Shown: one piece after another, positions 18,462-27,282 of the stretch
Layout: the number at the start of each line of letters is the position of its first letter
Numbering within the stretch: the stretch's first letter is position 1
Assembly (NCBI GenBank): GCA_026421185.1
Contig: JAPKCH010000001.1
Span: forward strand, 1-64,000
DNA from: Dehalococcoidia bacterium
Lineage (GTDB): Bacteria; Chloroflexota; Dehalococcoidia; Lucifugimonadales; Lucifugimonadaceae
DNA: 64,000 nucleotides
Direction of reading: 5' to 3'
Made by a program: the position numbers and the translations under genes
Notes under the pieces: model-generated
What the model saw: the letters and a program-made list of their open reading frames with translations, nothing else
The model's database searches: none
Told to the model about the DNA's origin: nothing

Positions 18462-18513
18462 AAAGAAGCCGATCACTCGTAACCATCATTCGGATTCAGT
18501 AATCGGCTTCTTT
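18462..18513. terminator. bidirectional rho-independent terminator
   Basis: Twelve-base perfect arms AAAGAAGCCGAT (18462-18473) and ATCGGCTTCTTT (18502-18513) flank a 28-base loop. A/T-rich tracts on both sides let it end transcription of the aldolase (+) and of the convergent dehydratase (-). Confidence 0.85.
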
Positions 18514-18537
18514 CTTTAATTCGTTATCGTAGACTTT

Positions 18538-19584
18538 TTAGAGTATTTCCTCATTGGGTTCGACTCCGAATCCAGGAGTGTCACGAATGCTGATGTAGCC
18601 GTTGTCTGCACTCGGTGCACCTTTCCACAAATAGTCAGTTCCGTCTCCTCGAACACCTGGAAGTAATTCAGCGAAATTAGCGCAATCCGTAGCCGCTATC
18701 AAATGCAGGCCCCACGGCTCGCCGCCGCGATGAGGGACAACTTCAGCTTTAGCAGCCTTTGCCATTTCGACAATTCGTAGACCGGCTGTAATGCCTCCAC
18801 ACCAAGTGATATCGGGTTGCCAAATGTCGTACGCCTGGACTCTCGCGATTTCAGCGAAACCATGAGCAGTGAACTCATGCTCGCCACCAGCCATATTGAC
18901 CGGACGAATCTTGCGTCTAAGATTCCCAATTTCTCGAAGATCATCAGGAGTGAGTACATCTTCGTACCAGTGGATACCGACATGCTTTAGAGCGTCGTGA
19001 ATCTTGAGCGTGGCTTCAGTATCCCAGGACATGTAGACATCGAACATTACTTCAGCATTCGGGCCAAGCGCTTCGCGCGTCTTCTCGGCTACAGTTACCG
19101 CTTGTTCGATAGATTCATCACCTGTCCAGCGATGAGGCATTTTCTGGGCCGTATAGCCAAGCTCAGCGTAGTAGTCCGTGTCAGATCCCGTGGCATAACA
19201 ACGCGTCTGACGTCTTACGGAATCGCTTATCAACTTCGCTACCGGCTTGTTTTCCGCTTTGCCTAGCGTATCGAACAGTGCAAGGTCAACTCCACTAAGA
19301 GCCATGATCGCAACACCTTTTCGACCATACGGAATAGACTCCGTATAGAGAAAATCCCAGATGTTGGAGATGTCAGATACCGAATTTACCGACTTACCAA
19401 CGAGTATCTCAGCGAAATGTCCATTGACTATTTCAACTGCAGCCTTACCACCACCGCCATAACCCCAACCGATTTGACCGGTATCGGTTTCAACTCGAAC
19501 TACGATTTGCCAGAGATGCGTGCGCCATGACGGCACAGTGTGCTTGTACTTCGGGTAAACCGCGCTAATAGAGGTGATTTTCAA
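18538..19584 (-). CDS. enolase-superfamily L-rhamnonate dehydratase-like protein
   Basis: About 348 residues of the mandelate racemase branch. Barrel-end motifs are MFDVYMSWD (first Asp ligand), HWYEDVLTPDD (second, Glu), MAGGEHEF (third, Glu then His) and IWQPDITWCGG. The basic His lies in VPHRGGEPWGLHLI, close to the pattern I associate with L-rhamnonate dehydratase (RhmD). The convergent RhmA-like aldolase supports a 6-deoxy-sugar-acid or similar acid-sugar substrate. Start choice is uncertain: TTG at 19584 sits nine bases after GAGGG, an ATG at 19599 has its purine run only two bases away, and the frame stays open to 19662. Confidence 0.78.
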   Translation of the reverse strand: MKITSISAVYPKYKHTVPSWRTHLWQIVVRVETDTGQIGWGYGGGGKAAVEIVNGHFAEILVGKSVNSVSDISNIWDFLYTESIPYGRKGVAIMALSGVDLALFDTLGKAENKPVAKLISDSVRRQTRCYATGSDTDYYAELGYTAQKMPHRWTGDESIEQAVTVAEKTREALGPNAEVMFDVYMSWDTEATLKIHDALKHVGIHWYEDVLTPDDLREIGNLRRKIRPVNMAGGEHEFTAHGFAEIARVQAYDIWQPDITWCGGITAGLRIVEMAKAAKAEVVPHRGGEPWGLHLIAATDCANFAELLPGVRGDGTDYLWKGAPSADNGYISIRDTPGFGVEPNEEIL

Positions 19585-19842
19585 TCGTAATGCCCTCATG
19601 ACCTTTTTGCTGAGTGGAGTAGTTATAGGCTGAAATACTATCTCGATAATCAAATTCAGCACAACTGGTTCGATTGCGTTAGTGCAGGAACTCGAGATTC
19701 AGTACTGAATTATCCGAGCAATTAGTGCCCTGCGAGGGCTATGACCCGGCACCAATTACTCGATAAGGATTATTTTACGTAGAGCGCTTACAGTCGAATT
19801 ACGAATTTCCGTAAAAGATCCGTAACAACGTGGGTCAGACGA

Positions 19843-21138
19843 CTAGTGCGCTTCGACTTCGTTTTTCGAAAATATTAGCGATGCGATCTGCACGACTGTG
19901 AATCCAATCGCACCAATACCGGCGATGATCGCTACTGCAGTTGGCGCACCGAGCGATTCAGCTGCCCAGCCCATTGCAATCGCACCGAATGGCATGAGCC
20001 CGATCACCAGGAATCGTACGCTGACGACGCGTCCACGCATGTAGTCGGGGCACGTTATCTGTACCACAGTCATATTCACAACCATGAAGCTCGTAGTTGC
20101 AAACGCAGTGATGCTAACCAACAAAATGGAAAGTGCGAACCACGGTGAAAGAGCGAACGCTATCAGCGAAGTAGCAGCCAAAAGACCGAAGATTAGTTCC
20201 AATTTTTGGTGACTGACACGTTCGCCAATCGTCACAACTGTGATCGAACCAATCAGTCCTCCTATGCCTGCTGCGAGCATAAGGATTCCGAGCCCACCTG
20301 CTCCAACGTTTAAAACGTCTTCAGCGAATACCGGCATAAGCGATTGGAATGGTCCAACAGTTAAGATCATCACCATTCCACCAAGCATCAAGAATCGAAT
20401 CGTTGAATTCTTGAACGCAAATTCCAAACCAGCTTTGACGTTTTCTACAACCGACCCTTTGGCGTCATTGACGCTTGTGTGGTGAACCGGTTTCAGAGTG
20501 GAGTAAAGAATAATCGCCGGTATAACAACGATGGCGCTAACTCCTAGCGACCAAGTTGGGCCAACGAAAGGCAGCATAATTCCGCCAATAGCGGGTCCAA
20601 GGATCTGAGCCGAATTATAAGTTGTAGCCGAAAGTCCAACCGCCGTTCGCATCTGTTCGCGGTGAACGAGTCCTGAGATCATCGCTTGACGCGCAGAAAC
20701 CGCCATTGAAAAGGCGATTCCATTCACTACTGATATTGCGATGATGTGCCATGGCGCCATGATTCCGGCTGCCGAAATGGCGAACAATGCCGTAAAGCTA
20801 CCAAGTAATGTGATGTCGGACACGATCGTGATTTTCTTGCGATCGATACGATCTGCCAATGCACCGCCAACCAACGAAAGAAACAGCATCGGCATCATCA
20901 TCGCAGCAGTGACCATCGTGACCATCAGTGGCGATTGGGTAAGTTCGTACATCATCCAACCACGGATCAGCATTTGCATGTTGAAACCGGTGAATGTAGC
21001 AAACCCAGCTGCCCAGTAACGTCGGTACTGGCTATTTCGCAGTACGCCAAGAGGATGACCGCGTCGAAGATGATGCACAGGTCGTGAGTTTGAGTTAGAC
21101 CCATCGACTAGTTGAGTAGTTCGCGCGCGGTGAAGCAT
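19843..21138 (-). CDS. MFS transporter, EntS-like (MFS_3) exporter family
   Basis: A 431-residue major facilitator with about twelve hydrophobic segments. The N-terminal FTGFNMQMLIRGWMMYELT and the loop GALADRIDRKK (motif A) match the EntS/MFS_3 family of drug or siderophore exporters. The long hydrophobic runs and the repeat of a weaker motif A at mid-protein (GERVSHQKLE) support two six-helix halves. The N-terminal 30 residues before the first helix are Arg-rich and may start later. It stands alone: about 180 bases of structured intergenic DNA begin some distance upstream and the rhamnonate-dehydratase-like gene lies downstream on the same strand. Substrate unknown. Confidence 0.82.
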   Translation of the reverse strand: MLHRARTTQLVDGSNSNSRPVHHLRRGHPLGVLRNSQYRRYWAAGFATFTGFNMQMLIRGWMMYELTQSPLMVTMVTAAMMMPMLFLSLVGGALADRIDRKKITIVSDITLLGSFTALFAISAAGIMAPWHIIAISVVNGIAFSMAVSARQAMISGLVHREQMRTAVGLSATTYNSAQILGPAIGGIMLPFVGPTWSLGVSAIVVIPAIILYSTLKPVHHTSVNDAKGSVVENVKAGLEFAFKNSTIRFLMLGGMVMILTVGPFQSLMPVFAEDVLNVGAGGLGILMLAAGIGGLIGSITVVTIGERVSHQKLELIFGLLAATSLIAFALSPWFALSILLVSITAFATTSFMVVNMTVVQITCPDYMRGRVVSVRFLVIGLMPFGAIAMGWAAESLGAPTAVAIIAGIGAIGFTVVQIASLIFSKNEVEAH

Positions 21139-21313
21139 TCGTAAAGTTGCCGTAGCTAGAACTCCGTTGCAGTCCCTGTAGAGATCCGCACTTACTCTAG
21201 AAATAACGTTAATATAAAGGCGAGAATGGTTGGTGTTACCGTTCTCTTGTTAAACGCTCGCACCTTGCATCGGAAATCTCAATACATCTGACACCAATAT
21301 TCTGAGTGAAATG

Positions 21314-21378
21314 CCCAATATGTCGAAAGTTTAACTTTCAGTGAGTATTCGCTCACTTACGGAAATGCCTATATTGGG
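21314..21378. other. three-way-junction-like inverted repeat structure
   Basis: In the 350-base gap between the MFS gene and tRNA-Pro, outer arms CCCAATAT (21314-21321) and ATATTGGG (21371-21378) enclose two adjacent hairpins: GAAAG-TTTAA-CTTTC (21325-21339) and AGTGAG-TATTCG-CTCACT (21340-21357). Folded as RNA this gives a three-way junction. It might be a small RNA, a leader element or a protein-binding site. The rest of 21139-21491 shows no gene. Confidence 0.35.
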
Positions 21379-21491
21379 TAGGCAATTTTCAAAGTTAGTC
21401 GATAATTGGTCCAATTGGTTATGTGAATCAGCGTTTACGGTTCTACAATAATCAGGTTGCTTTGTTCCGCATGCGGGAAAAACGACAGTGT

Positions 21492-21566
21492 CGGGGCGTG
21501 GCGCAGTGGTAGCGCACCCGCTTTGGGAGCGGGGGGTCGCAGGTTCGAGTCCTGCCGCCCCGACCA
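21492..21566 (+). tRNA. tRNA-Pro (anticodon TGG), CCA encoded
   Basis: Acceptor arms CGGGGCG and CGCCCCG pair fully. The D arm contains GCGCAGTGGTAGCGC. The anticodon stem CCCGC/GCGGG encloses TTTGGGA, giving anticodon TGG. The T arm has GGTTCGAGTCC. Discriminator A and CCA follow. Confidence 0.96.
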
Positions 21567-21665
21567 GTAAGATCCCAACAAAGACCCAGCCAAGTGCTAG
21601 GTCTTTTGCTTTAAGCCGACTGTCTTGGTCGTTTATAGCATCTAAAGGGCGCACCAATTAGGAAG

Positions 21666-22436
21666 CTACGAAGAGGGTGCAGCCCTGAACCAATCGACCC
21701 GTCCACCGTTGTGGAAACGTTCGAGTTTTTCAGACTGGAACCATCGTTCTTCCTTATCTGTTTTCACAACAACCCAGCGCTTAGCAGCGCGTCGTGCTAG
21801 CTGAACCCATTCGGGGTCAAGACTTATGTGATTGGCAAACTCTCGAAGAATTTCAAAGCTGCCATCTGATCGTTTAGGCACTGTGAACATTGGATCGAGA
21901 ATCACCACATCGAAACTGGCCTTCTCAACGGTGGCAAGGTATCGACGGGAATCTTCGAATACTGTTTGAACTGTGGCTCTTTCATTGCCGGCTTGATATT
22001 TTGCAAATCCCTCGCTAATAAGCGTAAATAGGGGCCAACTCGATTCAACGCCAAGGACATGACCAGAAGAGCCTACAGCGTGAGCTGCCACGAGAGCGTC
22101 ACGTCCAAGACCGAGCGTGGCATCCAGCACACGGTCGCCAGCTTGTAGCTCACCAGCTTGAATAAGCGTGTCGGAACCGCCACGAGCTAATGACTTGAGA
22201 CGGAGCGCAGCCGTGCCTAAGCTAAACCGCAGTCGTGATTGATTTACAGACAGGCTGAGACCATCATTATCGAAAATAAATACGGCTTTAGCGTCACCCG
22301 TTACATCCTTTATCGAATCATCACGCCGTTCGAAGTAGGGAAGACCCCACGTCGTTGCTTTTTGTTTTGTTTGGGCGCGAATTGCGGGATTCGCTCTTCT
22401 GCTGGTCGTGACTATGAACTTGAGATCGATATCCAT
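21666..22436 (-). CDS. RsmJ-like class I SAM-dependent methyltransferase
   Basis: A 256-residue methyltransferase. The SAM-binding loop is VLDATLGLGRDAL, an acidic residue ends strand two (LGVESS), and the catalytic-strand motif is VVILDPMF. The DPMF motif and the preceding VNQSRLRFSLGTAALR segment match RsmJ, which makes m2G1516 in 16S rRNA of enterobacteria. The N-terminal TTSRRANPAIRAQ part, about 80 residues, is unlike RsmJ and may bind RNA. The start codon immediately follows the stop of the flavin oxidoreductase gene, so the two form one transcription unit. The exact rRNA position modified cannot be read from sequence. Confidence 0.7.
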   Translation of the reverse strand: MDIDLKFIVTTSRRANPAIRAQTKQKATTWGLPYFERRDDSIKDVTGDAKAVFIFDNDGLSLSVNQSRLRFSLGTAALRLKSLARGGSDTLIQAGELQAGDRVLDATLGLGRDALVAAHAVGSSGHVLGVESSWPLFTLISEGFAKYQAGNERATVQTVFEDSRRYLATVEKASFDVVILDPMFTVPKRSDGSFEILREFANHISLDPEWVQLARRAAKRWVVVKTDKEERWFQSEKLERFHNGGRVDWFRAAPSS

Positions 22437-23462
22437 TTAACTCTCGGAGCGTCCTTCGCCTTTGAGTTCGAATGCTTGAGCTAAAAGTTCGTATGAGCGT
22501 TGGCGCTCTACGTAGTCGTGAGTGATTGTCAGAACGATTACATCGTCAGTCTCATACTTCTCGGCAAGACTCTCGATTTTGGCCTTTACCATCGCCGGAT
22601 CGCCTTCCACAGATTTCAAACGTTGCTGCTCGACGAATTCCATATCGCCCCCGCTCAAGTTCATTGATTTGATCTCATCGAGCGATGGTATACCCTGCAA
22701 CTCTTGACCTTTATTCCGCATCAGACGCATTACGTGGCGGCTACTTGCAAGATCATGTGCCCGTTCTTCGGTTTCTGCAGTCACGGCAGAGATTCCTATG
22801 TTGACGCGAGGCTCATCGAACCAAGCTGAGGGTTCGAAGTTATCGCGATACCACTTCACGCATTCTGGTCCGCCTTCTTGAGATATGAAATGCGCAAACG
22901 ATAGCGGAAGGCCTAATCTGGCAGCGATACCCGCACTGCCCATGGATGAGCTTAGTAGCCACGGCATCGCCCAATTAGGAGAGTCTGGCATTGCCCGTAG
23001 CTTGCTGAACGGATGATCATCTGGGAACGTTACGCTGAGGTACCGCATCACGTCATAGACCTGCTGAGGATACTTCTCAATTGGAAACGAATTTGGCCCA
23101 GACTGCAGTGCATAACTGGCCATCTGATCGGAACCAGGAGCACGCCCAATTCCCATATCTACTCGGCCGGGCGCCAGTGCCTCTAGCATTCGAAATACTT
23201 CGGCGACTTTCAGTGAGCTGTAGTGTGAGAGCATCACACCACCCGAACCAAGCCGAATGTTCTTCGTTCGTGAACTCATGGCTGCGAGCAGGATCTCTGG
23301 GCTGGCGTCGGCAAGCGTACCGGAACTGTGGTGTTCTGCTAACCAGTAGCGCGTGTAACCCCACTTATCGGCATTCTCGGCCAGATCGAGCGTTGCACGG
23401 ATAGCTTCATGAGCAGTTTTTCCGGTCGCAATTGGAGATTGATCAAGAATGGATAGTTTCAA
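22437..23462 (-). CDS. LLM class flavin-dependent oxidoreductase (MsnO8-like)
   Basis: A 341-residue bacterial-luciferase-like oxidoreductase. LSILDQSPIATG, YTRYWLAEHHSSGTLADASPE and MLSHYSSLKVAEVFRMLEAL are characteristic of the MsnO8 subgroup, which uses reduced FMN (or F420 in relatives) and O2 or an oxidised acceptor. The GIGRAPGSD loop is part of the flavin site. Start is TTG and no strong ribosome binding site is seen. Such enzymes are expanded in SAR202 genomes, where they are thought to oxidise recalcitrant organic matter; that role is inference here. The RsmJ-like gene follows directly. Confidence 0.85.
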   Translation of the reverse strand: MKLSILDQSPIATGKTAHEAIRATLDLAENADKWGYTRYWLAEHHSSGTLADASPEILLAAMSSRTKNIRLGSGGVMLSHYSSLKVAEVFRMLEALAPGRVDMGIGRAPGSDQMASYALQSGPNSFPIEKYPQQVYDVMRYLSVTFPDDHPFSKLRAMPDSPNWAMPWLLSSSMGSAGIAARLGLPLSFAHFISQEGGPECVKWYRDNFEPSAWFDEPRVNIGISAVTAETEERAHDLASSRHVMRLMRNKGQELQGIPSLDEIKSMNLSGGDMEFVEQQRLKSVEGDPAMVKAKIESLAEKYETDDVIVLTITHDYVERQRSYELLAQAFELKGEGRSES

Positions 23463-23620
23463 AATTTCATACCGTGATTGAGGTTAGATAAAGAGCGGTT
23501 TTGAAAAAGAGGAGCGTAACGTTTTGCTTGTGCGTCGAATATAACGTACCGGCAACGTTAGTTGAGATCTGCGAGAGTCCTTTTCACGGATTAACAGTAG
23601 ATCCCTAGATGCTGATTTGA

Positions 23621-24370
23621 TTACGCCTGAAGTGCCTTCAAAAACTCGTTTCCGCCAGACGTAATCCACCCATTCACATTTGTGTAGAAGAACTTGACAC
23701 CTTTATCTCTGAATTTACTGACATTGTCGTTCCCAACGGTAGTTCCCGCGATTTTGCCAGCAGCAATAATTTTGTCGATTGATTCATCGATAATTCGCTG
23801 GACTTCAGGGTGTTCATCGTCACCAATATGACCCATCGACTGGGCAAGGTCACTCGGGGCGACGTGATAAACGTCGATGTGATCAACGGCGAGAATCGCA
23901 TCTAGATTATTGACCGATTTGATGTCCTCGATGAGCACGATCGCCATGGATTGATCATTTGCTTTGCTCAGGTAGTCATCGACTCCGAATGACTGGCGAG
24001 GTTTGAACATCCCACGACGCCCGATCGGAGCGTACTTGGTGGCTTCTACAACTATTCGAGCTTCTTCCACCGAATCGACATGCGGTACAACGATTCCCAT
24101 TGCACCCATATCTAGGGTTCGATAGATCGTGCTGTAGTCAGCACTACCAACTCGTACGATCGAAGTCATGTTCCAAAGATCGGCGGCGCGAGAAAGGTTT
24201 CCTACATCATCAAAGCTCACTGGCCCGTGTTCTGCTTCGAACCAGACGGCGTCGATTCCCATATGTCCGACGAAATCAATGAGATAAGGGTTATCGATGC
24301 CTGCAAGACAGGAGACGATTTCTCCGTTCGTTAGCTTTTCTTTCGCTCGATTAGCTCTCAACTCTGCCAT
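23621..24370 (-). CDS. HpcH/HpaI family aldolase (second copy)
   Basis: About 249 residues of the same pyruvate-aldolase family as the gene at 17681, but diverged. Signatures are VWFEAEHGPVSFDD, SIVRVGSADY, GAMGIVVPHVD, KYAPIGRRG and AIVLIEDIKSVNN (metal-binding Glu). The ATG at 24370 is preferred to one five codons earlier. It is isolated, with no dehydratase gene adjacent, so its substrate is less constrained than that of the first copy. The C-terminal NGWITSGGNEFLKAL is ordinary for the family. Confidence 0.8.
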   Translation of the reverse strand: MAELRANRAKEKLTNGEIVSCLAGIDNPYLIDFVGHMGIDAVWFEAEHGPVSFDDVGNLSRAADLWNMTSIVRVGSADYSTIYRTLDMGAMGIVVPHVDSVEEARIVVEATKYAPIGRRGMFKPRQSFGVDDYLSKANDQSMAIVLIEDIKSVNNLDAILAVDHIDVYHVAPSDLAQSMGHIGDDEHPEVQRIIDESIDKIIAAGKIAGTTVGNDNVSKFRDKGVKFFYTNVNGWITSGGNEFLKALQA

Positions 24371-24512
24371 GTCGCACGACTCCAAATCAGTTATCTAGAA
24401 AAATCAGACGATAGCACGTAGTTAAGCACACGATGCGCTGACGGCGATGTGTACGCAGGCTTTCAGTGTCGATAACGGGCGATGATTTGTCGAAATCAAA
24501 CGTTCCGCCAGT

Positions 24513-24644
24513 CTAATCGAGTAAAACTTCGCCTGGTCGTTCGATCCTGACGGCTGCAGCACTCATAGCACCTGCAGCAATTTGATCTTGGAAATGACGA
24601 ATGATCAAATCTTTGAAGTCGGTCGTTGTTCTCAGTTCGTGTTC
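24513..24644 (-). pseudogene. C-terminal gene fragment of unknown family
   Basis: A minus-strand frame of about 43 codons ends with TAG at 24513-24515 and reads like real protein (TTTDFKDLIIRHFQDQ, then GAMSAAAVRIERPGEVLLD). It begins just after an in-frame TAG and has no normal start. It is probably the tail of a deleted gene. The rest of the 24371-24733 gap shows no other coding sequence. Confidence 0.35.
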
Positions 24645-24733
24645 CTAACTCTGGCTTGAGTATTGGGTCGAGAATACTAATTGAATTCGTTTGTCATAGC
24701 CCAACAAAAAACATTCAAAGGTAAGCTTGCAGC

Positions 24734-25546
24734 ATGGTTCCACATCCGCTAATTCTTCTCCCCCCGTCCGAAGGCAAAGCTTCCGGTGGTGAAGGCCTTC
24801 CACTCGATCTTGAATCACTATCGTTCGGTGAGTTCAACAAATCTCGAGCACTGCTGATCAAGTCGATTGAACAGTTGAGTAGGAAGCCGAAAGCCGCTCA
24901 TAAAACACTAGGTGTCAAAGGTGTCGCACTGGATAAAGCGCGAACCGACAACGCAGATGTGATGAGTAGCCCAACGCAACCGGCTATCGAGCGATATACC
25001 GGTGTGATGTACGAGGCTATCGATTATCAGTCACTCGATGATGCAGCAAAACGAATATTCAGCAAAAGCACACTCATAATGTCGGGACTTTTCGGGATGG
25101 TTCGACCGTTCGATTTGATACCGACTTACAAACTGAAGATGGGTGCCAAAGTTCGTCTGAATAAATCGTGTTCTACCATCTGGAAACCATTGATAACGAA
25201 GTCGCTCGCCCAATCGACTGAAGCCGACGTAATCTGGGATTTACTTCCCAATGAACACAGCGCAGCCTGGGACCCCGCGAAAGTAGCTTGCGACGTTCGG
25301 TTTACGGTCAAATTTCTGGAAGATCAGGGCGGTGGTCAGCTTCGAACGGTCAGCCACTGGTCGAAGCTTTTGAAGGGTGCGCTCATACGCTACCTAGTGA
25401 CGAACCCAGTTGAGGCAAGTTCTGCAAGTTCGGCTCTTGAACTGCTCGCAGACTTCAACCACCTAGAGGGTTACGAATTTCGGCCGAAAATGACCACCGA
25501 AATCGATGGTGCTACCGAACTGATATTCCTAAAGCCAAATTCCTAA
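24734..25546 (+). CDS. yaaA: YaaA family peroxide-stress protein
   Basis: A 270-residue protein of the YaaA/DUF328 family. The opening LILLPPSEGKASGG is the family signature, and GVMYEAIDYQSLDD, SGLFGMVRPFDLIPTYKLKMG and the Lys/Arg-rich C-terminal half fit throughout. In E. coli YaaA limits intracellular iron and DNA damage under hydrogen peroxide and its fold binds DNA. Length is close to the usual 255-260. It is a single-gene unit, convergent with the MFS transporter gene 50 bases downstream. Confidence 0.88.
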   Translation: MVPHPLILLPPSEGKASGGEGLPLDLESLSFGEFNKSRALLIKSIEQLSRKPKAAHKTLGVKGVALDKARTDNADVMSSPTQPAIERYTGVMYEAIDYQSLDDAAKRIFSKSTLIMSGLFGMVRPFDLIPTYKLKMGAKVRLNKSCSTIWKPLITKSLAQSTEADVIWDLLPNEHSAAWDPAKVACDVRFTVKFLEDQGGGQLRTVSHWSKLLKGALIRYLVTNPVEASSASSALELLADFNHLEGYEFRPKMTTEIDGATELIFLKPNS

Positions 25547-25596
25547 GTAGACAAATAGCGATTGGTTCTTATCTCGAACGTCATCTGCCAACGTCG

Positions 25597-26964
25597 TTAG
25601 TCTCCAGCAGCTGGTCTTGGGCTAGCTGTAATGCCAGCGGATTCAGCGACTTCCTCTGGTTTAATTTCCATTTCAGGCCAGTTAGGAATCAACTGTTTCT
25701 TCGTGTTTTCAAGTAAGAGAATTGCAGCTGCACCGGCAAGACTGAACAGCGCAGAAAGAATTATCGCCCACGTGTATCCACCAGTAATATCGAAAACCAG
25801 TCCCGGAACCACCCCACCGAGTGCCATACCGAGTCCTGCACCAAGAAGTTGCCATCCGTAGGTTGTTCCCATTGGGGTGTGTCCGAAGTACTTTCTAATC
25901 ATCACTGGAAACGCTGTGCCTTCACCACCGTAAGGAATGGCCCAGACCACTGCGAAGATGTAGAAATCGAGTGTCGAATCAGCAGTTAATAGAAGGAATA
26001 CTCCGACTCCTTGGCCGAAGAACGAAACGAACATCACAGCTTTAGCGCTGATTTTTTCTGACAACACTGGAGCGGCAAATCGAGTTGACATACTTACTAT
26101 AGATATCGTCGTCAAAACTCCGGCAGCTGTTAGCGGTCCGAGTCCCTTGGATATAGCCAATGGGATGATCCCGACGAGAATTACAGCGTGTCCCGCGCAT
26201 CCTAAGAAGTGGATGTTGATGAGATTCCAAAATGCGTTGGTCTTGTAAACGAAGCCCTGAAATTCTTTTTGCGCCGAAACGAACACATTGCCCTTGGTGA
26301 TCAACGGGTTATCAGTGTCCTTCGTGCCATAGGCGATCTTCCCTGCATCCTCCGGAGTGTTCTTAAAGAACAGAAGAATTACCAAAAGTGTCGCTGTGCC
26401 CACAACACCAACGACTATAAAGGCTTGGCTCCAGCCGAGAGTGGCGAACAGCACTGCGAGAGCTTGTACTACTAGTGCCGGGCCGAGGCTCCAAGAAACC
26501 ATCATGATGCCGGTACCGAGTCCGAGATGACGCCTAAACCAAGCTGCTACTGCTGGAACGACAGGGACGAGCAGTAGTGCCTGGGAGACTCCAAACACGA
26601 TTCCATAGGCTGCATAGAGTTCCCAAATTTCTTTCGTCTGAGACGTCCACATCATTCCAATAAAAAATAGGATCGTTCCACCGAACATTGTCCGGCGTGC
26701 CCCGAATCTGTTGCCAAGCCAACCGGCCATCGGTGATGACAAGGCAGTGACAATAGACATTAGTGCGTAGGCAAGACCAATTGACCCAGGACTCCAACCG
26801 AATGCAGCTACTAGGGGATCGACCAACACTCCGAATGCCATTCGAATGGCTGCACCGACCATTTGAACTACGCCGGCAATCGCCACGATCACCCAAGCGT
26901 AGTGGGCGATTGTGTGTTCTTCGAATCCGAACTTGCTGTCGAGCCAAAGTGCTGCGTTTCGCAT
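25597..26964 (-). CDS. MFS transporter, oxalate/formate antiporter (OFA)-like
   Basis: A 455-residue twelve-helix major facilitator. After an N-terminal tail come VAIAGVVQMVGAAIRMAFGV and the loop GWLGNRFGARRT (motif A), typical of monocarboxylate and oxalate/formate transporters. A hydrophilic loop at about 215-245 divides the two halves. It lies downstream of a small membrane protein gene (gap 11 bases) and an enolase-superfamily gene on the same strand, so it most likely imports the acid that the dehydratase uses. This coupling is inferred from position. Confidence 0.85.
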   Translation of the reverse strand: MRNAALWLDSKFGFEEHTIAHYAWVIVAIAGVVQMVGAAIRMAFGVLVDPLVAAFGWSPGSIGLAYALMSIVTALSSPMAGWLGNRFGARRTMFGGTILFFIGMMWTSQTKEIWELYAAYGIVFGVSQALLLVPVVPAVAAWFRRHLGLGTGIMMVSWSLGPALVVQALAVLFATLGWSQAFIVVGVVGTATLLVILLFFKNTPEDAGKIAYGTKDTDNPLITKGNVFVSAQKEFQGFVYKTNAFWNLINIHFLGCAGHAVILVGIIPLAISKGLGPLTAAGVLTTISIVSMSTRFAAPVLSEKISAKAVMFVSFFGQGVGVFLLLTADSTLDFYIFAVVWAIPYGGEGTAFPVMIRKYFGHTPMGTTYGWQLLGAGLGMALGGVVPGLVFDITGGYTWAIILSALFSLAGAAAILLLENTKKQLIPNWPEMEIKPEEVAESAGITASPRPAAGD

Positions 26965-26975
26965 GGGTTAGTTAT

Positions 26976-27248
26976 TTAGTGAAGCGGACAGGCGATAATT
27001 AATCCGTCTTCCCACCATTGGCCCTCAGCCTGTGATTCGGTAATTCCAGCAGCTTGCGCTCTGTTTTCGATTCGGTCTAATGAAGCCCATGCACCCAAGT
27101 AGATCAACACGGCGAGCGTGCCGATAAGTGTCGATATGAGTAGCCCTAAACCAATAAAAGGACGACCTTTAATTTCGAATCCGTCGATATTTGGCGGACT
27201 AAATCGTTCAACCTGATTTAGTGTCTGATCTGATGCGACCGATTTCAT
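26976..27248 (-). CDS. small single-pass membrane protein (hypothetical)
   Basis: A 90-residue protein with one clear transmembrane segment around residues 33-53 (LGLLISTLIGTLAVLIYLGA), a short polar N-terminal part and a C-terminal part containing EGQWWEDGL. It lies between the enolase-superfamily gene and the MFS gene, 35 and 11 bases away, and so is probably an accessory of the transporter or of the pathway. No family is recognised. Confidence 0.6.
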   Translation of the reverse strand: MKSVASDQTLNQVERFSPPNIDGFEIKGRPFIGLGLLISTLIGTLAVLIYLGAWASLDRIENRAQAAGITESQAEGQWWEDGLIIACPLH

Positions 27249-27282
27249 CGCAAAATAATACGCCGCTCGAACCCCGTTTTGT

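Noticed and set aside
21331..21657. Open minus-strand frame of 108 codons across tRNA-Pro
   Set aside because: It is the antisense of the tRNA; the AGLEPATPRSQSGC-type translation is a well-known artefact of such frames.
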